A stretch of DNA of 64,000 bases from CAWHOW01 sp963831005 (GCA_963831005.1 CAWHOW010000042.1:124001-188000), one strand, 5' to 3'; numbered from the stretch's first letter, positions 9,051-18,389 are shown. A program made the numbers and translations. The notes: a model not told the origin generated them from the sequence alone.

Positions 9051-9638
9051 TTAACTTGTCAGTATTACATTATTTTCCTTTATCAGTTTCCTGAGGTTGT
9101 TAAGGGCATAGCGCATTCTTCCAAGCGCAGTATTAATACTGATATCAGCTTCTTCAGCTATCTGGCTGAATGACATCTCACCATAATGTCTCATTATTAC
9201 TACGTCGCGCTGCTCTTCCGGAAGATAATCCAGCAATTTCCTAACATCATTATGGATCTGATGGGTAATCATTGTATCTTCTGCACTATCTTCAATGATC
9301 TTGATAGTTTCGAAGATATCAAAATCTTCATTCTTACTTTCAAAAATAGGAATGCGTTTTGCCACCCTGAAATGATCAATAATAAGATTATGGGCAATTC
9401 TTTTTACCCAAGGATAGAATCTACCTTTATCATTGTATTTACCGGTCCTCAGGGTATTGATCACCTTAATAAAGGTGTCCTGAAACAAATCCTCTGCCAG
9501 ATGCCGGTCATGAACAGTAACAATGATATAAGTAAACAACCTTTCTTTATAACGTTCGATCAAAATTTCAATTGCTGAATGATCACCGTCTAAATACAGA
9601 TCAATAAGATCCTGATCGCTGCTTAAGCGCTTACTCAT
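9051..9638 (-). CDS. ECF-type RNA polymerase sigma-70 factor
   Basis: A 195-residue extracytoplasmic-function sigma factor. Region 2 includes HLAEDLFQDTFIKVI and RFYPWVKRIAHNLIIDHFR (about residues 47-95); region 4 is LPEEQRDVVIMRHYGEMSFSQIAEE, followed by a recognition helix (about 130-170). No anti-sigma gene is adjacent. An AAAGGAGG stretch ends 4 nt before the ATG, a real Shine-Dalgarno that is uncommon in this phylum. The regulon cannot be told from sequence. Confidence 0.92.
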   Translation of the reverse strand: MSKRLSSDQDLIDLYLDGDHSAIEILIERYKERLFTYIIVTVHDRHLAEDLFQDTFIKVINTLRTGKYNDKGRFYPWVKRIAHNLIIDHFRVAKRIPIFESKNEDFDIFETIKIIEDSAEDTMITHQIHNDVRKLLDYLPEEQRDVVIMRHYGEMSFSQIAEEADISINTALGRMRYALNNLRKLIKENNVILTS

Positions 9639-9779
9639 AAAACCTCCTTTTAAGTTAGTTTAAAGAGGTAAAGATGTATCGATAATAATCCTCCTATAAG
9701 GTTAGATAAAACTTATGAATGTAATAAGAGGTAGAAAGGTGCGATAGGCAGTTTTATAAGTTAATTTTATTTAACGTTA

Positions 9780-9811
9780 CAAATATACAAAAATATCTTT
9801 ACCATTGTCAA
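9780..9811 (-). promoter_or_regulatory. Promoter of the sigma factor gene
   Basis: On the minus strand TTGAC (ending near 9811) and TATATTTG (9787-9780) match the Bacteroidota -33 and -7 elements with about 21 nt between. The predicted transcript has a long 5' leader of about 135 nt. Confidence 0.5.
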
Positions 9812-9914
9812 GTATTATTTTATAATTTTGAAAAATAGTTAAAGGATTTTTATTGAGAAACCTTTACATCGCAGTATTTACAAGCATTTTGACAAAATTC
9901 CTCCTTTCTTAATT

Positions 9915-12746
9915 ATGGCTAAAAAAATAAGTGTTTCCCCTGATTATCATAAGTATATTATAGTTAAAGGTGCCAGGGTTCATAATCTAAAGAATATAGA
10001 TGTTACCATTCCTCGCAACAAGCTGATTGTAATAACGGGACTTTCAGGCTCCGGCAAATCATCGCTTGCTTTTGATACACTGTATGCAGAAGGTCAACGG
10101 AGGTATGTAGAAAGTCTTAGTTCCTATGCACGCCAGTTTCTTGGCAGAATGAACAAACCTGAAGTGGATTATATAAATGGCATCTCCCCAGCTATTGCTG
10201 TCGAGCAGAAAGTAAATACACGCAGTCCTCGTTCAACTGTAGGTACATCCACAGAGATTTATGAATACATAAAACTACTTTACGCAAGAATAGGATTAAC
10301 CATTTCGCCTGTAAGCGGAACTATAGTTAAAAGAGACTCGGTGACCGATGTGGTGAATTATATCATGTCGTTTGAAGATAATACACAGATCATCATTTAT
10401 TCTCTTGTTCCTGTTAAACAGGGAAGATCGATGAAAACACAACTGGAAGTGTTGTTGCAACAAGGCTTCTCCAGAATATTGCTGAATGGTGAGATCATAC
10501 GTATTGATGAACTGCTGAAAGGCAATGTGGATAAGCAAAAGAAAGGCAACATCCATGTGGTTATCGACAGGTTCGTGGTGAAGAAAGATGATGATGACTT
10601 CAATTCAAGGATAGCCGATTCGGTGGAAACAGCCTTTTTTGAAGGAGAAGGAAACTGTAATGTAGAAGCGGTGATTGCCGACAATACAAAGAAAGTGATG
10701 AGCTTTTCAAAGAAGTTTGAAGCCGATGGTATCACTTTTGAAGAGCCAAGCACTAATCTTTTCAGCTTTAATAATCCTTATGGCGCATGCAAAGCATGCG
10801 AAGGTTTCGGCAGCATCATTGGCATTGACGAAGACCTCGTTATTCCCGACAAGAGTCTTTCCATTTATGATGGCGCTGTTGCCTGCTGGAAAGGCGAAAA
10901 GATGAGCGAATGGAAAGATCAGTTGGTGATGAATGCATATAAGTTCGATTTCCCTATTCACCGCCCTTTCTATGAATTAACAGAAAAGGAAAAAGACCTG
11001 CTTTGGAAAGGAAACAGGCATTTCGGCGGGCTGGATGCTTTCTTTAAATATGTAGAAGAGCAAACCTATAAGATACAATACCGTGTAATGCTTGCACGTT
11101 ACAGGGGTAAGACCAAATGCCCCGAATGCAACGGTACACGTTTGCGTAAAGATGCCAATTATGTTAAGGTTGGCGGTAAGTCGGTTTCTGAACTGGCTCT
11201 GATGCCCCTTGATGAGCTTTATGATTTCTTTAAAAACATTAAGCTGACTGAATATGAAAAGACTGTAAGCAAACGATTGCTTACCGAAATAACTATACGT
11301 CTGCGTTTCCTGCTTGATGTGGGTATAGGTTATCTAACACTTAACAGGCTTTCGTCTTCTTTATCGGGAGGGGAATCACAACGTATAAATCTCGCTACCT
11401 TTCTCGGCAGCAGTCTTGTTGGCTCTATGTACATCCTTGATGAGCCAAGCATAGGGCTTCATCCGCGTGATACTGTCAGGCTTATAGGTGTGCTTAAATC
11501 CCTTCGTGACCTGGGAAATACGGTAATCGTTGTTGAACACGATGAAGACATTATACGTGCATCAGATCATTTGATAGATATTGGTCCGCTTGCAGGTGTG
11601 CATGGTGGCGAAGTGGTATTTGAAGGCAGCCTGGATGAACTGCTGAATAAAGAAACAGATTGCCTTACGGCAAAGTACCTGAATAGAAAACTCAAGATAG
11701 CTGTTCCTAGAAGCCGCAGGAAATGGAAAGAGTTTATTGAAATTAAGGGTGCAAGGGAGAATAATCTTAAGGGCATTGACGTTAAATTTCCACTTCATAC
11801 TTTGGTTGCGGTAACAGGCGTAAGTGGTTCAGGCAAAACCTCTTTGATTAAAACAATCCTCTACCCTTCTCTGAAAAAGATATTCGGCGGATATGGCGAA
11901 AAAACAGGAAAACTCGATAAGATAGAAGGCGACATTAAAAGCATTACTGACGTTGAATTTGTTGATCAGAACCCTATAGGTAAATCTTCTCGTTCCAATC
12001 CTGTTACTTATGTTAAGGCTTACGACGATATACGCGAATTATACTCTCACCAGCAACTGGCAAGACTAAGGGGTTACAAGCCCGGTTACTTTTCGTTTAA
12101 CATAGCAGGCGGTCGTTGCGAAGAATGCGAAGGCGCAGGCGAAGTTACCATCGAAATGCAATTTATGGCTGATATTAAGCTGGTGTGCGAAAGCTGCAAA
12201 GGCAAACGCTTTAAGGACGAGGTGCTGGATGTGGTGTATAAAGGGAAAAACATTAGTCATATACTGGACATGACGGTGGAAGAAGCGCTGGTATTCTTCG
12301 GTTCAAAAGATAAAGCCACACACGAGCAAAGAATAGTCAGCAAACTGCAACCGCTGGCTGATGTTGGCTTGGGATATATTAAGCTTGGGCAGCCTTCAAG
12401 CACGCTTAGCGGTGGCGAAGCACAACGTATTAAACTGGCTTACTTCCTTACCAAAGGTTCTGCCGAAAGCCCTACCCTGTTCATCTTTGACGAACCTACC
12501 ACTGGACTTCATTTCCACGACATAAACAAACTGCTACACTCCTTTGATGCACTTATAAAGAACGGGCATTCGCTGGTAGTGATAGAACATAATGCCGAAA
12601 TAATTAAATGCGCCGACTGGATAATTGACCTTGGCCCTGAAGGCGGAAACAAAGGCGGCACTGTGGTTTTTGAAGGCACACCAGAAGATATTACCGATTG
12701 CAAAGCCTCCTATACAGGCAGTTTTTTGAAGAAACATTTTAGCTAG
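9915..12746 (+). CDS. uvrA: UvrA, excinuclease ABC subunit A
   Basis: A 943-residue UvrA, the damage-recognition ATPase of nucleotide excision repair, acting as a dimer with UvrB. Two ABC modules are present: Walker A GLSGSGKSSLAFDT near residue 43 with LSGGESQRI, and GVSGSGKTSLIK near residue 640 with LSGGEAQRIKLA. The zinc modules CKACEGFG, CPECNGTR and the CEEC...CESC pair are complete. Its length is normal and no frameshift is seen. Confidence 0.97.
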   Translation: MAKKISVSPDYHKYIIVKGARVHNLKNIDVTIPRNKLIVITGLSGSGKSSLAFDTLYAEGQRRYVESLSSYARQFLGRMNKPEVDYINGISPAIAVEQKVNTRSPRSTVGTSTEIYEYIKLLYARIGLTISPVSGTIVKRDSVTDVVNYIMSFEDNTQIIIYSLVPVKQGRSMKTQLEVLLQQGFSRILLNGEIIRIDELLKGNVDKQKKGNIHVVIDRFVVKKDDDDFNSRIADSVETAFFEGEGNCNVEAVIADNTKKVMSFSKKFEADGITFEEPSTNLFSFNNPYGACKACEGFGSIIGIDEDLVIPDKSLSIYDGAVACWKGEKMSEWKDQLVMNAYKFDFPIHRPFYELTEKEKDLLWKGNRHFGGLDAFFKYVEEQTYKIQYRVMLARYRGKTKCPECNGTRLRKDANYVKVGGKSVSELALMPLDELYDFFKNIKLTEYEKTVSKRLLTEITIRLRFLLDVGIGYLTLNRLSSSLSGGESQRINLATFLGSSLVGSMYILDEPSIGLHPRDTVRLIGVLKSLRDLGNTVIVVEHDEDIIRASDHLIDIGPLAGVHGGEVVFEGSLDELLNKETDCLTAKYLNRKLKIAVPRSRRKWKEFIEIKGARENNLKGIDVKFPLHTLVAVTGVSGSGKTSLIKTILYPSLKKIFGGYGEKTGKLDKIEGDIKSITDVEFVDQNPIGKSSRSNPVTYVKAYDDIRELYSHQQLARLRGYKPGYFSFNIAGGRCEECEGAGEVTIEMQFMADIKLVCESCKGKRFKDEVLDVVYKGKNISHILDMTVEEALVFFGSKDKATHEQRIVSKLQPLADVGLGYIKLGQPSSTLSGGEAQRIKLAYFLTKGSAESPTLFIFDEPTTGLHFHDINKLLHSFDALIKNGHSLVVIEHNAEIIKCADWIIDLGPEGGNKGGTVVFEGTPEDITDCKASYTGSFLKKHFS

Positions 12747-12809
12747 TTTGGAGTTTGTCTGTTCTCACTCGTTAGGAGACGAGCGAGGGCTTGGAAAAAA
12801 TGTCATTTT

Positions 12810-12838
12810 TTTGATTCTATAAAGATTTAGTACTTTTG
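12810..12838 (+). promoter_or_regulatory. Promoter of the ATPase/TOPRIM pair
   Basis: A TTTG (12810-12813) and an exact TACTTTTG (12831-12838) are separated by 17 nt, matching the Bacteroidota -33/-7 promoter. Transcription would start near 12845, about 30 nt before the ATG at 12876, so the pair has its own promoter. Confidence 0.65.
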
Positions 12839-12875
12839 CCCATAAATATTTTTCACTTTTCTTATATTTTATAAA

Positions 12876-14000
12876 ATGAAAGTTAAAAAATTTTCATATG
12901 AACTAAACGAAATAGAAAGGTTTAGTGTTAATTCATATAAAACTGAACTATTTGATTTTTGCGATACCAATTTATTAGTTGGGAAAAATGCTTCAGGAAA
13001 GTCTACTATTGTTTCGACACTTTTTGGATTAGCGGAAATGCTAAAAGGAACAAACACTGGCTTACGCTTAGGGAAATATTATATTGAATTAGAGAACGAG
13101 CATAAAGTCATTTATAAATATTCATGTAGCATTTTATTTAATCAAGCGGCAAACGTTGAAATTATTGAAAGACTTGAGCAAAACAAAATATTATTAATTG
13201 ACCGTAATAAATCTGATGCACAGATTTATTCTGAAAACGAAAAGAAATTAATAAAAATAAATCCTCCAATTGATAAGTTAGTTCATCAAGTTAGAAGGGA
13301 TGAAAAGGACCATCCATATATAGAACAGATAATAAAATGGGCAGAAAGTGTTCATTCATTTAAATTTGGGCACATTCATTCTTCATCTTTTATTAGAACA
13401 AATATAGATAAGAATAATTCTCTACCCTACGATGATCTTACAAGTTTAAAGGAAAAAGATTTAAATAAAATATTAAGTGATTTAAATGATACAAGCAAAT
13501 CAAAAATAATCAATGAATTCAATTCACTTGATTATAATGTTGAACTATTAAATATAAAAAGCCAGGGTATAGTTCAAAACCCTCAAAACATTATTTATGT
13601 TAAGGAAAATAATGTAAAATATGATATACATCAAGCAAGTTTATCACAGGGTATGTATCGTTCGCTTTTCCTTTTAATTTTTTTACATCATTTAATTGAA
13701 ACAGAAAAAGCTGGAATGATAATAATAGATGATTTATGTGAAGGCTTAGATTATGATCGTGCAACAAAATTGGGAAAATTAATTTTCAGTAAAATGCATG
13801 ATAGTAAAATTCAATTTATTGCTACTTCTAACGATTATTTCTTAATGAATGCTGTTGATGTAAAAAGTTGGAACATTATATATAGAGAAGACAACGTAAT
13901 CAAAGTTAATAATTACTGTAACAGTAAAGAGAAATTCGATAATTTTCGATTGAGCGGGTTAAATAATTTCGATTTATTTTCTTCAAACTATTTAGATTAA
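12876..14000 (+). CDS. AAA/ABC-like ATPase of a candidate defence pair
   Basis: A 374-residue SMC/OLD-like ATPase (AAA_15/AAA_21 type). Walker A is LLVGKNASGKSTIVS (residues 32-46). The signature-like ASLSQGMYRSLFLLIFLHH is at about 257-275, Walker B is GMIIIDDLCEGLD (286-298), and a switch-like FIATSNDYFLMNA follows. No nuclease domain is fused. The next gene, 6 nt downstream, has a TOPRIM-like motif, so the two form an operon resembling the ATPase-plus-TOPRIM arrangement of OLD-like and PARIS-type phage defence systems. Both genes are markedly more AT-rich than their neighbours, which suggests transfer. The role is inferred from architecture only. Confidence 0.75.
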   Translation: MKVKKFSYELNEIERFSVNSYKTELFDFCDTNLLVGKNASGKSTIVSTLFGLAEMLKGTNTGLRLGKYYIELENEHKVIYKYSCSILFNQAANVEIIERLEQNKILLIDRNKSDAQIYSENEKKLIKINPPIDKLVHQVRRDEKDHPYIEQIIKWAESVHSFKFGHIHSSSFIRTNIDKNNSLPYDDLTSLKEKDLNKILSDLNDTSKSKIINEFNSLDYNVELLNIKSQGIVQNPQNIIYVKENNVKYDIHQASLSQGMYRSLFLLIFLHHLIETEKAGMIIIDDLCEGLDYDRATKLGKLIFSKMHDSKIQFIATSNDYFLMNAVDVKSWNIIYREDNVIKVNNYCNSKEKFDNFRLSGLNNFDLFSSNYLD

Positions 14001-14006
14001 TTTACA

Positions 14007-14723
14007 ATGCGTAAAATTGCAATCTTTGTTGAAGGTCAAACTGAGCTAATCACTATAAGGGAATTTATACTTCGTAAATATTGTTATAAGGTGAGTTTTG
14101 AGTGCCTTGAGCTTTTTAGGAGAGGTATTTTAAGACCAGCTGAATATGAATATAAAAGCCCTGATGCAGATGTTTTCTACAGAATAATAAATATTGGAAA
14201 TGATCAAAAAGTTCTTTCTGCTATTTTAGAACGTGAATCTTCATTATTTCAGCAAGGATATGAAAAGGTTATTGGTGTGAGGGATTTATATTCGAAAGAA
14301 TATCGTGATTTTGCTGATCATATCAATAATGAAGTAAATACAAGAATTATTGATAGTACAAATAACATTATCGAAAGATCAAAGAATCATGATAAGATAT
14401 TTCTTTGTTTTTCTATTATGGAAATTGAAGCATGGTTCCTTGCTTTATATAATATTCTAATACATGTTAATGAAAACTTGACAGTTGATTATATTCAAGA
14501 ACAACTGGGTATTGATCTATCTACAATTGATCCCGAAACTCATTTTTTCCATCCTGCATTAACACTCAATGAAATTTATAATCTTCAGGGATTACAGTAT
14601 GATAAACATAAAGGAGATATTGAAGCTATTTGTAGTAATCTGAGTATTGAAGATTATGAAGAATTAAATAATTCTCATAAATGCAACAGTTTTAAGAATT
14701 TCTTTAATCAATTTGAAAATTAA
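14007..14723 (+). CDS. DUF4276-like / TOPRIM-type partner protein
   Basis: A 238-residue protein beginning MRKIAIFVEGQTEL, the VEGxTE motif of DUF4276 and RloB-like TOPRIM proteins, whose glutamate is a catalytic candidate. GVRDLYSKEYRDF (about 90-102) supplies a possible second acidic site and CFSIMEIEAWFLAL (about 132-145) matches the EAW segment of DUF4276. It is probably a nuclease or RNA-cleaving effector controlled by the upstream ATPase. It does not look like DUF4435 (AriB of PARIS), so exact system identity is open. It begins 6 nt after its partner. Confidence 0.7.
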   Translation: MRKIAIFVEGQTELITIREFILRKYCYKVSFECLELFRRGILRPAEYEYKSPDADVFYRIINIGNDQKVLSAILERESSLFQQGYEKVIGVRDLYSKEYRDFADHINNEVNTRIIDSTNNIIERSKNHDKIFLCFSIMEIEAWFLALYNILIHVNENLTVDYIQEQLGIDLSTIDPETHFFHPALTLNEIYNLQGLQYDKHKGDIEAICSNLSIEDYEELNNSHKCNSFKNFFNQFEN

Positions 14724-15232
14724 TATTTCCTTCCATTACAAAAACAATTCATTGAATAAAATTTAGCCGAAAAACAATAAACCTCTTGCTTTTACTTCAA
14801 TTCCCACCTAATTCCCTTCAATTTTCACCATTTCACCCCTTTTCACGCTAAAAAAGGGATGAAACTTTGGGTGTTTCGCAGGTTATTTCTGTAATTGTCA
14901 TGCTGAGTAGCCCTTCCTTCGTCAGGATAAACTCCACATCTCGAAGCATGGCATACAATAATTGCATTTTATGTTTAAATCTTTTTTCTGACTCACCCCC
15001 AGCCCCCATAGCCGTCAGGTTAGCTTAAAATTCTTAGTATTGATAATGGTTTTAGCTTGTTTTTCTTTTGCTACTACCAAAAGAAAAAGAAACAAAAAGA
15101 AAAGATGGTACATTGCCTGTTATATCAGCACAACTGGTGAAACAGGTGATTTCTGCACACCCATAAGCGCCAATATCGCATAATTATTCAAACCGGGGGC
15201 GGAAAATCAATTAATTAGATTTGAGGGTATAT
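14724..15232. other. Gene-free stretch downstream of the ATPase pair
   Basis: No gene can be supported. It contains dispersed sequences also seen elsewhere in the window: a CATGCTGAGTAG...CTCGAAGCATG motif (14899-14950) and a polypurine TTTTCTTTTGCTACTACCAAAAGAAAA inverted repeat near 15062, with a related copy at 18195-18220. Confidence 0.5.
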
Positions 15233-15526
15233 TTCCCTAATCGGAGCTCTGATTTCCCGAGTTGGAGTTCGGACTTCCCTAATCGGAGTTCGGACTTGCC
15301 TAATCGGAGCTCTAACTTCCCGAGTCGGAGTTCGGACTTGCCTAATCGGAGCTCTGACTTGCCTAATCGGAGCTCTGACTTCCCGAGTCGGAGTTCGGAC
15401 TTGCCTAATCGGAGCTCTGACTTCCCGAGTCGGAGTTCGGACTTGCCTAATCGGAGCTCTGACTTGCCTAATCGGAGCTCTGACTTCCCGAGCCGGAGTT
15501 CGGGCTTGCCTAATCACCGCTTGGAC
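15233..15526. repeat. Tandem array B: fourteen 21-bp units of two types
   Basis: Fourteen exact 21-bp units begin every 21 nt from 15233. Two types alternate irregularly: P, with CCTAATCGGAGCTCTGAC, and Q, with CCCGAGTCGGAGTTCGGAC. The order is P Q P P Q P P Q P Q P P Q P. P contains the palindrome GAGCTC and Q contains CCGAGTCGG. All frames translate as heptapeptide repeats (such as SSDLPNR) because 21 is a multiple of three; no start signal suggests a gene. Confidence 0.95.
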
Positions 15527-15686
15527 TTCTGAAATCTTATATACAAATTCCTAAATCATATATAATAAGGTATGGGGTATAAAGGTATAAGGTATAATAG
15601 TAATTCTGAAATCGTAACTCTTAAATCTAAAATCATCAATCTAAAATGCAATTCCCACTTTACTCACTTTTAATAATGAATTATTA

Positions 15687-15893
15687 TCTGATGGTACGCA
15701 AACAAAATAACCGTCCCGATTTTATCGGGATAAACTCCGACCACAGAGAAAATTAATCGCAGAGATACGCAGAGAAATATAATGACAGAAAACGAAATTA
15801 GATAAATAAGTATTAACTCAGCGGTTCTCTGCGTAAAACCTCAGCGAACTCTGCGGTTAAAAATTAAAATGTGTTTCTACGTAACATGAATTA
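15687..15893. repeat. MITE-like element, copy 1
   Basis: This is a roughly 200-bp element that shares about 160 bp with copy 2 at 15937-16122, including the core with CGCAGAGATACGCAGAG and AACTCAGCGGTTCTCTG. The ends are inverted: TGATGGTACGCA at the left and TACGTAACATGA at the right. ATGAATTATTAT occurs on both flanks, which looks like a target duplication. It has no coding capacity. Confidence 0.7.
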
Positions 15894-15936
15894 TTATTCA
15901 AAATATTAAAAATGCACAGACCGAATTGTTTTATTA

Positions 15937-16122
15937 ACTGATGTTACGCAATAAAATAACCGCAGAGTCCACAGAGAAAATTAATCGCAGAGATACGCAG
16001 AGAAATATAATGACAGAAAAACGAAAATAGATAAATTAGTATTAACTCAGCGGTTCTCTGTGTAAAACCTCAGCGAACTCAGCGGTTAAAAATTAAAATG
16101 TGTTTCTACGTAACATGAGTTA
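15937..16122. repeat. MITE-like element, copy 2
   Basis: This is the second copy of the element at 15687-15893, in the same orientation. Its ends TGATGTTACGCA and TACGTAACATGA are close inverted repeats. Fragments of the family also occur at 48556 (TGATGTTACGCAAAC) and at 54630-54675 (CTCTGCGTCCTCTGCGG). Confidence 0.7.
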
Positions 16123-16188
16123 TTAAAAATTTAACAAGGAAATAAAAAAATTAATAATAACTTATTATAGATATATGAAAATTTATTT

Positions 16189-16196
16189 TAGTTTTG
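16189..16196 (+). promoter_or_regulatory. -7 promoter box of the T9SS gene
   Basis: TAGTTTTG matches the Bacteroidota -7 consensus exactly and lies 55 bp before the ATG at 16251. No clear -33 box is seen. Confidence 0.5.
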
Positions 16197-16250
16197 CCAA
16201 ATCTTACTACTAAAAATTAATTCAAAATAGTAATAACAAAACAATTAATC

Positions 16251-16767
16251 ATGAAAAGTAGATTTTTAATTTTAGTTGCAGTGTTAGGATTGTTGGGCTT
16301 TTCAGCGCAATCGCAAACATTGTCGCCCACGGTAATTTCTTCTTCGGGAGGATTTTTCACATCGGGCAGCGCCAGCTTTCGGCCACAGTTGCCGAAATGA
16401 CCATGGTGCAAACGTTTACGGATGGAAGTAATTACCTTACACAAGGCTTTCAGCAGCCGGAAGTGGTAACTGTAGGTATTAACGAAATACCTGTTGTTTC
16501 AAACGACATTTTGGTTTATCCAAACCCCACTAACGGGAGTTTTGTTTTAAGCTTTACCAGCGATGGCAATTCCCAGTCAGGCATCAGGATATATAACCTG
16601 GCAGGGCAGGTTGTTGTTGAAAAGCAGCTTGCACAGGCTGTAGGCTTAAATATGGTTGATTTCGACCTGAGCATTTTCAGCCAGGGATGTACATACTGGA
16701 ACTTACTTCAACAAATGCAAAAGGAGAAACAACTTCAACTTATCACAAAATAAATTTAGTATATTAA
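16251..16767 (+). pseudogene. Frameshifted short T9SS type A sorting-domain protein
   Basis: Restoring two bases gives a 172-residue secreted protein. It has a signal peptide (MKSRFLILVAVLGLLGFSAQSQ), then TLSPTVISSSGGFFTSGSA, MTMVQTFTDGSNYLTQGFQQP, and a C-terminal T9SS type A sorting domain with VYPNPTNGSFVLSF and a KGETTSTYHKINLVY-like end. The first missing base is near 16376 and the second in the G run at 16684-16686. Both are single-base losses, and the restored length (519 nt) is an exact codon multiple. It may be sequencing error or a decaying gene. Confidence 0.75.
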
Positions 16768-16792
16768 GGGGACTTCTAAAAATTCAAAGCAC

Positions 16793-16866
16793 GTCATTGC
16801 GAACGTAGTGAAGCAATCTAAAAATCAATGAGATTGCTTCAGTCGTTCCTCCTTCGCAATGACGAA
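16793..16866. repeat. Dispersed palindrome (CGTCATTGCGA family)
   Basis: CGTCATTGCGA and GAAGCAATCT on the left pair with AGATTGCTTC and TCGCAATGACG on the right, forming a large hairpin after the T9SS gene. Related copies are at 3969-4044 and 45089-45225. Confidence 0.75.
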
Positions 16867-16949
16867 TTTCATAATTATTAGAACCCCTCTTAATAATTCA
16901 TTGATATACCGCGTACTGTTTAAAGCAGTTTTAAAGGCAGTAAATTTGA

Positions 16950-16978
16950 AGTCCTCTGAAAAACAGGGGACTTTTTGT
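16950..16978 (+). terminator. Hairpin followed by T-run
   Basis: AAGTCCTCTG and CAGGGGACTT pair with one mismatch around an AAAAA loop, and a T-run follows. It could end the upstream T9SS transcript. Confidence 0.45.
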
Positions 16979-17001
16979 TTATAACAATGTATCGTAACCT
17001 T

Positions 17002-17741
17002 GGAACAATATCTCGAAGCATTGAGACAATATCTCATGTCACATGACTAATATCTCGTGTTACATGACTAATATCTCGTGTTACATGACTAATATCTCGT
17101 ATCACATGAGTAATGTCTCATGTCACATGACTAATATCTCGTATCACATGACTAATATCTCGTATCACATGAGTAATGTCTCATGTCACATGACTAATAT
17201 CTCGTATCACATGAGTAATGTCTCATGTCACATGAGTAATGTCTCGTGTCACATGAGTAATATCTCGTATCACATGACTAATATCTCATGTCACATGACT
17301 AATATCTCGTATCACATGAGTAATGTCTCGTATCACATGAGTAATATCTCGTGTCACATGAGTAATATCTCGTGTTACATGACTAATATCTCGTATCACA
17401 TGAGTAATGTCTCGTATCACATGAGTAATGTCTCGTGTCACATGAGTAATGTCTCATGTCACATGAGTAATATCTCGTATCACATGAGTAATGTCTCATG
17501 TCACATGACTAATATCTCGTGTTACATGAGTAATATTGTATCACATGAGTAATATCTCGTATCACATGAGTAATGTCTCGTATCACATGAGTAATAGTCT
17601 CGTATCACATGAGTAATGTCTCGTATCACATGAGTAATGTCTCATGTCACATGACTAATATCTCGTATCACATGAGTAATGTCTCATGTCACATGAGTAA
17701 TGTCTCGTATCACATGAGTAATATCTCGTGTCACATGGTGC
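17002..17741. repeat. Tandem array C: about 35 copies of a 21-bp unit
   Basis: The unit is CATGASTAATRTCTCRTRTYA (S=C/G). It runs for about 740 bp, with only one 19-bp and one 22-bp unit breaking the 21-bp phase and two diverged units at the left edge. Sequence variation is confined to about five positions that recur in different combinations, giving at least nine unit types in mosaic order. Some junctions form TCATGTCACATGA, a palindrome with one central base. The array runs straight into a coding remnant at 17742. Confidence 0.95.
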
Positions 17742-17862
17742 TGTTACAATTACAACCAGTGTTGCTTATTACACCCTGAATGGAGGAACAAGTTCCACAG
17801 TTAACAACTCTTCAAGCATAGAAATTATTTCGGACGGAATCAACTGGCTTCAGATCAAATAA
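17738..17862 (+). pseudogene. C-terminal fragment of a surface-type protein
   Basis: Directly after array C an open frame reads GAVTITTSVAYYTLNGGT, then SSTVNNSSSIEIISDGINWLQIK and a stop. The composition and end look like the C-terminal beta-domain of a cell-surface or adhesin-like protein. No N-terminal part is present next to it: upstream is only the repeat array. It is best read as a remnant whose 5' part was lost or replaced by the array. A terminator hairpin follows at 17887. Confidence 0.55.
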
Positions 17863-18389
17863 ACTATGTTAAATAATAATCAGGTTAAAGCAGGAGTATA
17901 TCTCCTGCTTTTTATTTGAGATAATAGGAGAAGAATTATTTCCCCTTGCATAAAAGCAGGGGGATTTTTTTGTGCTGTTTGAAAGAATTATAAAATATTA
18001 AGTAAACGGGATAATATAAAATTGCAAGGGCGATCCATTTACAACGCCACTGTTATAAAGATTTCTTTTGTTGCCCTATCCCAACCCTACAAGTAGGGGA
18101 AGGGCGCAGGCTAGTGCGTTGGCGAAGGGGTAAAAGAAAATAATCACAGGCAGAGTAAAATTTGGTGGGGCGGCTTCCTGTGCGAAGACGGTCATTTTCT
18201 TTTGGACAAGCAAAAGAAAAGTGGAAATATTTAGATTATTGTTCTTTTGCTACCACAAAGAGGGATATAATTTAATTCTTGTTTTTTATACCCCCTCTGT
18301 CAGCATAATTGGCTGACCTTGACAGGCAGGCTTTGCCGGAACCATGTTCCTTTTGCAGAAAAATACTAAACTAAAACTTTAGCGGATAG
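17863..18389. other. Gene-free stretch with terminator and dispersed repeats
   Basis: After the hairpin at 17887-17914 the region has a GGGG/CCCC-rich palindrome (CCCTACAAGTAGGGG, 18082-18096), a polypurine TTTTCTTTTGGACAAGCAAAAGAAAA inverted repeat (18194-18220) and no supportable gene. Confidence 0.5.
17887..17914 (+). terminator. Rho-independent terminator
   Basis: AAAGCAGGAG pairs with CTCCTGCTTT around a TATAT-type loop and is followed by T residues. Confidence 0.75.

Noticed and set aside
15215..15532. Open frames of about 100 residues on both strands with heptapeptide repeats
   Set aside because: They arise because 21-bp units are a multiple of three and lack stops. There is no promoter, start context or non-repeat sequence, so they are not called as genes.
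17043..17552. 169-residue open frame of MTNISCY/MSNVSCH repeats
   Set aside because: Same cause: 21-bp period. The frame breaks at a 19-bp unit, with no sign of selection to keep it open.
15233..17741. CRISPR arrays
   Set aside because: Units are contiguous with no unique spacers, and no cas genes are in the window.
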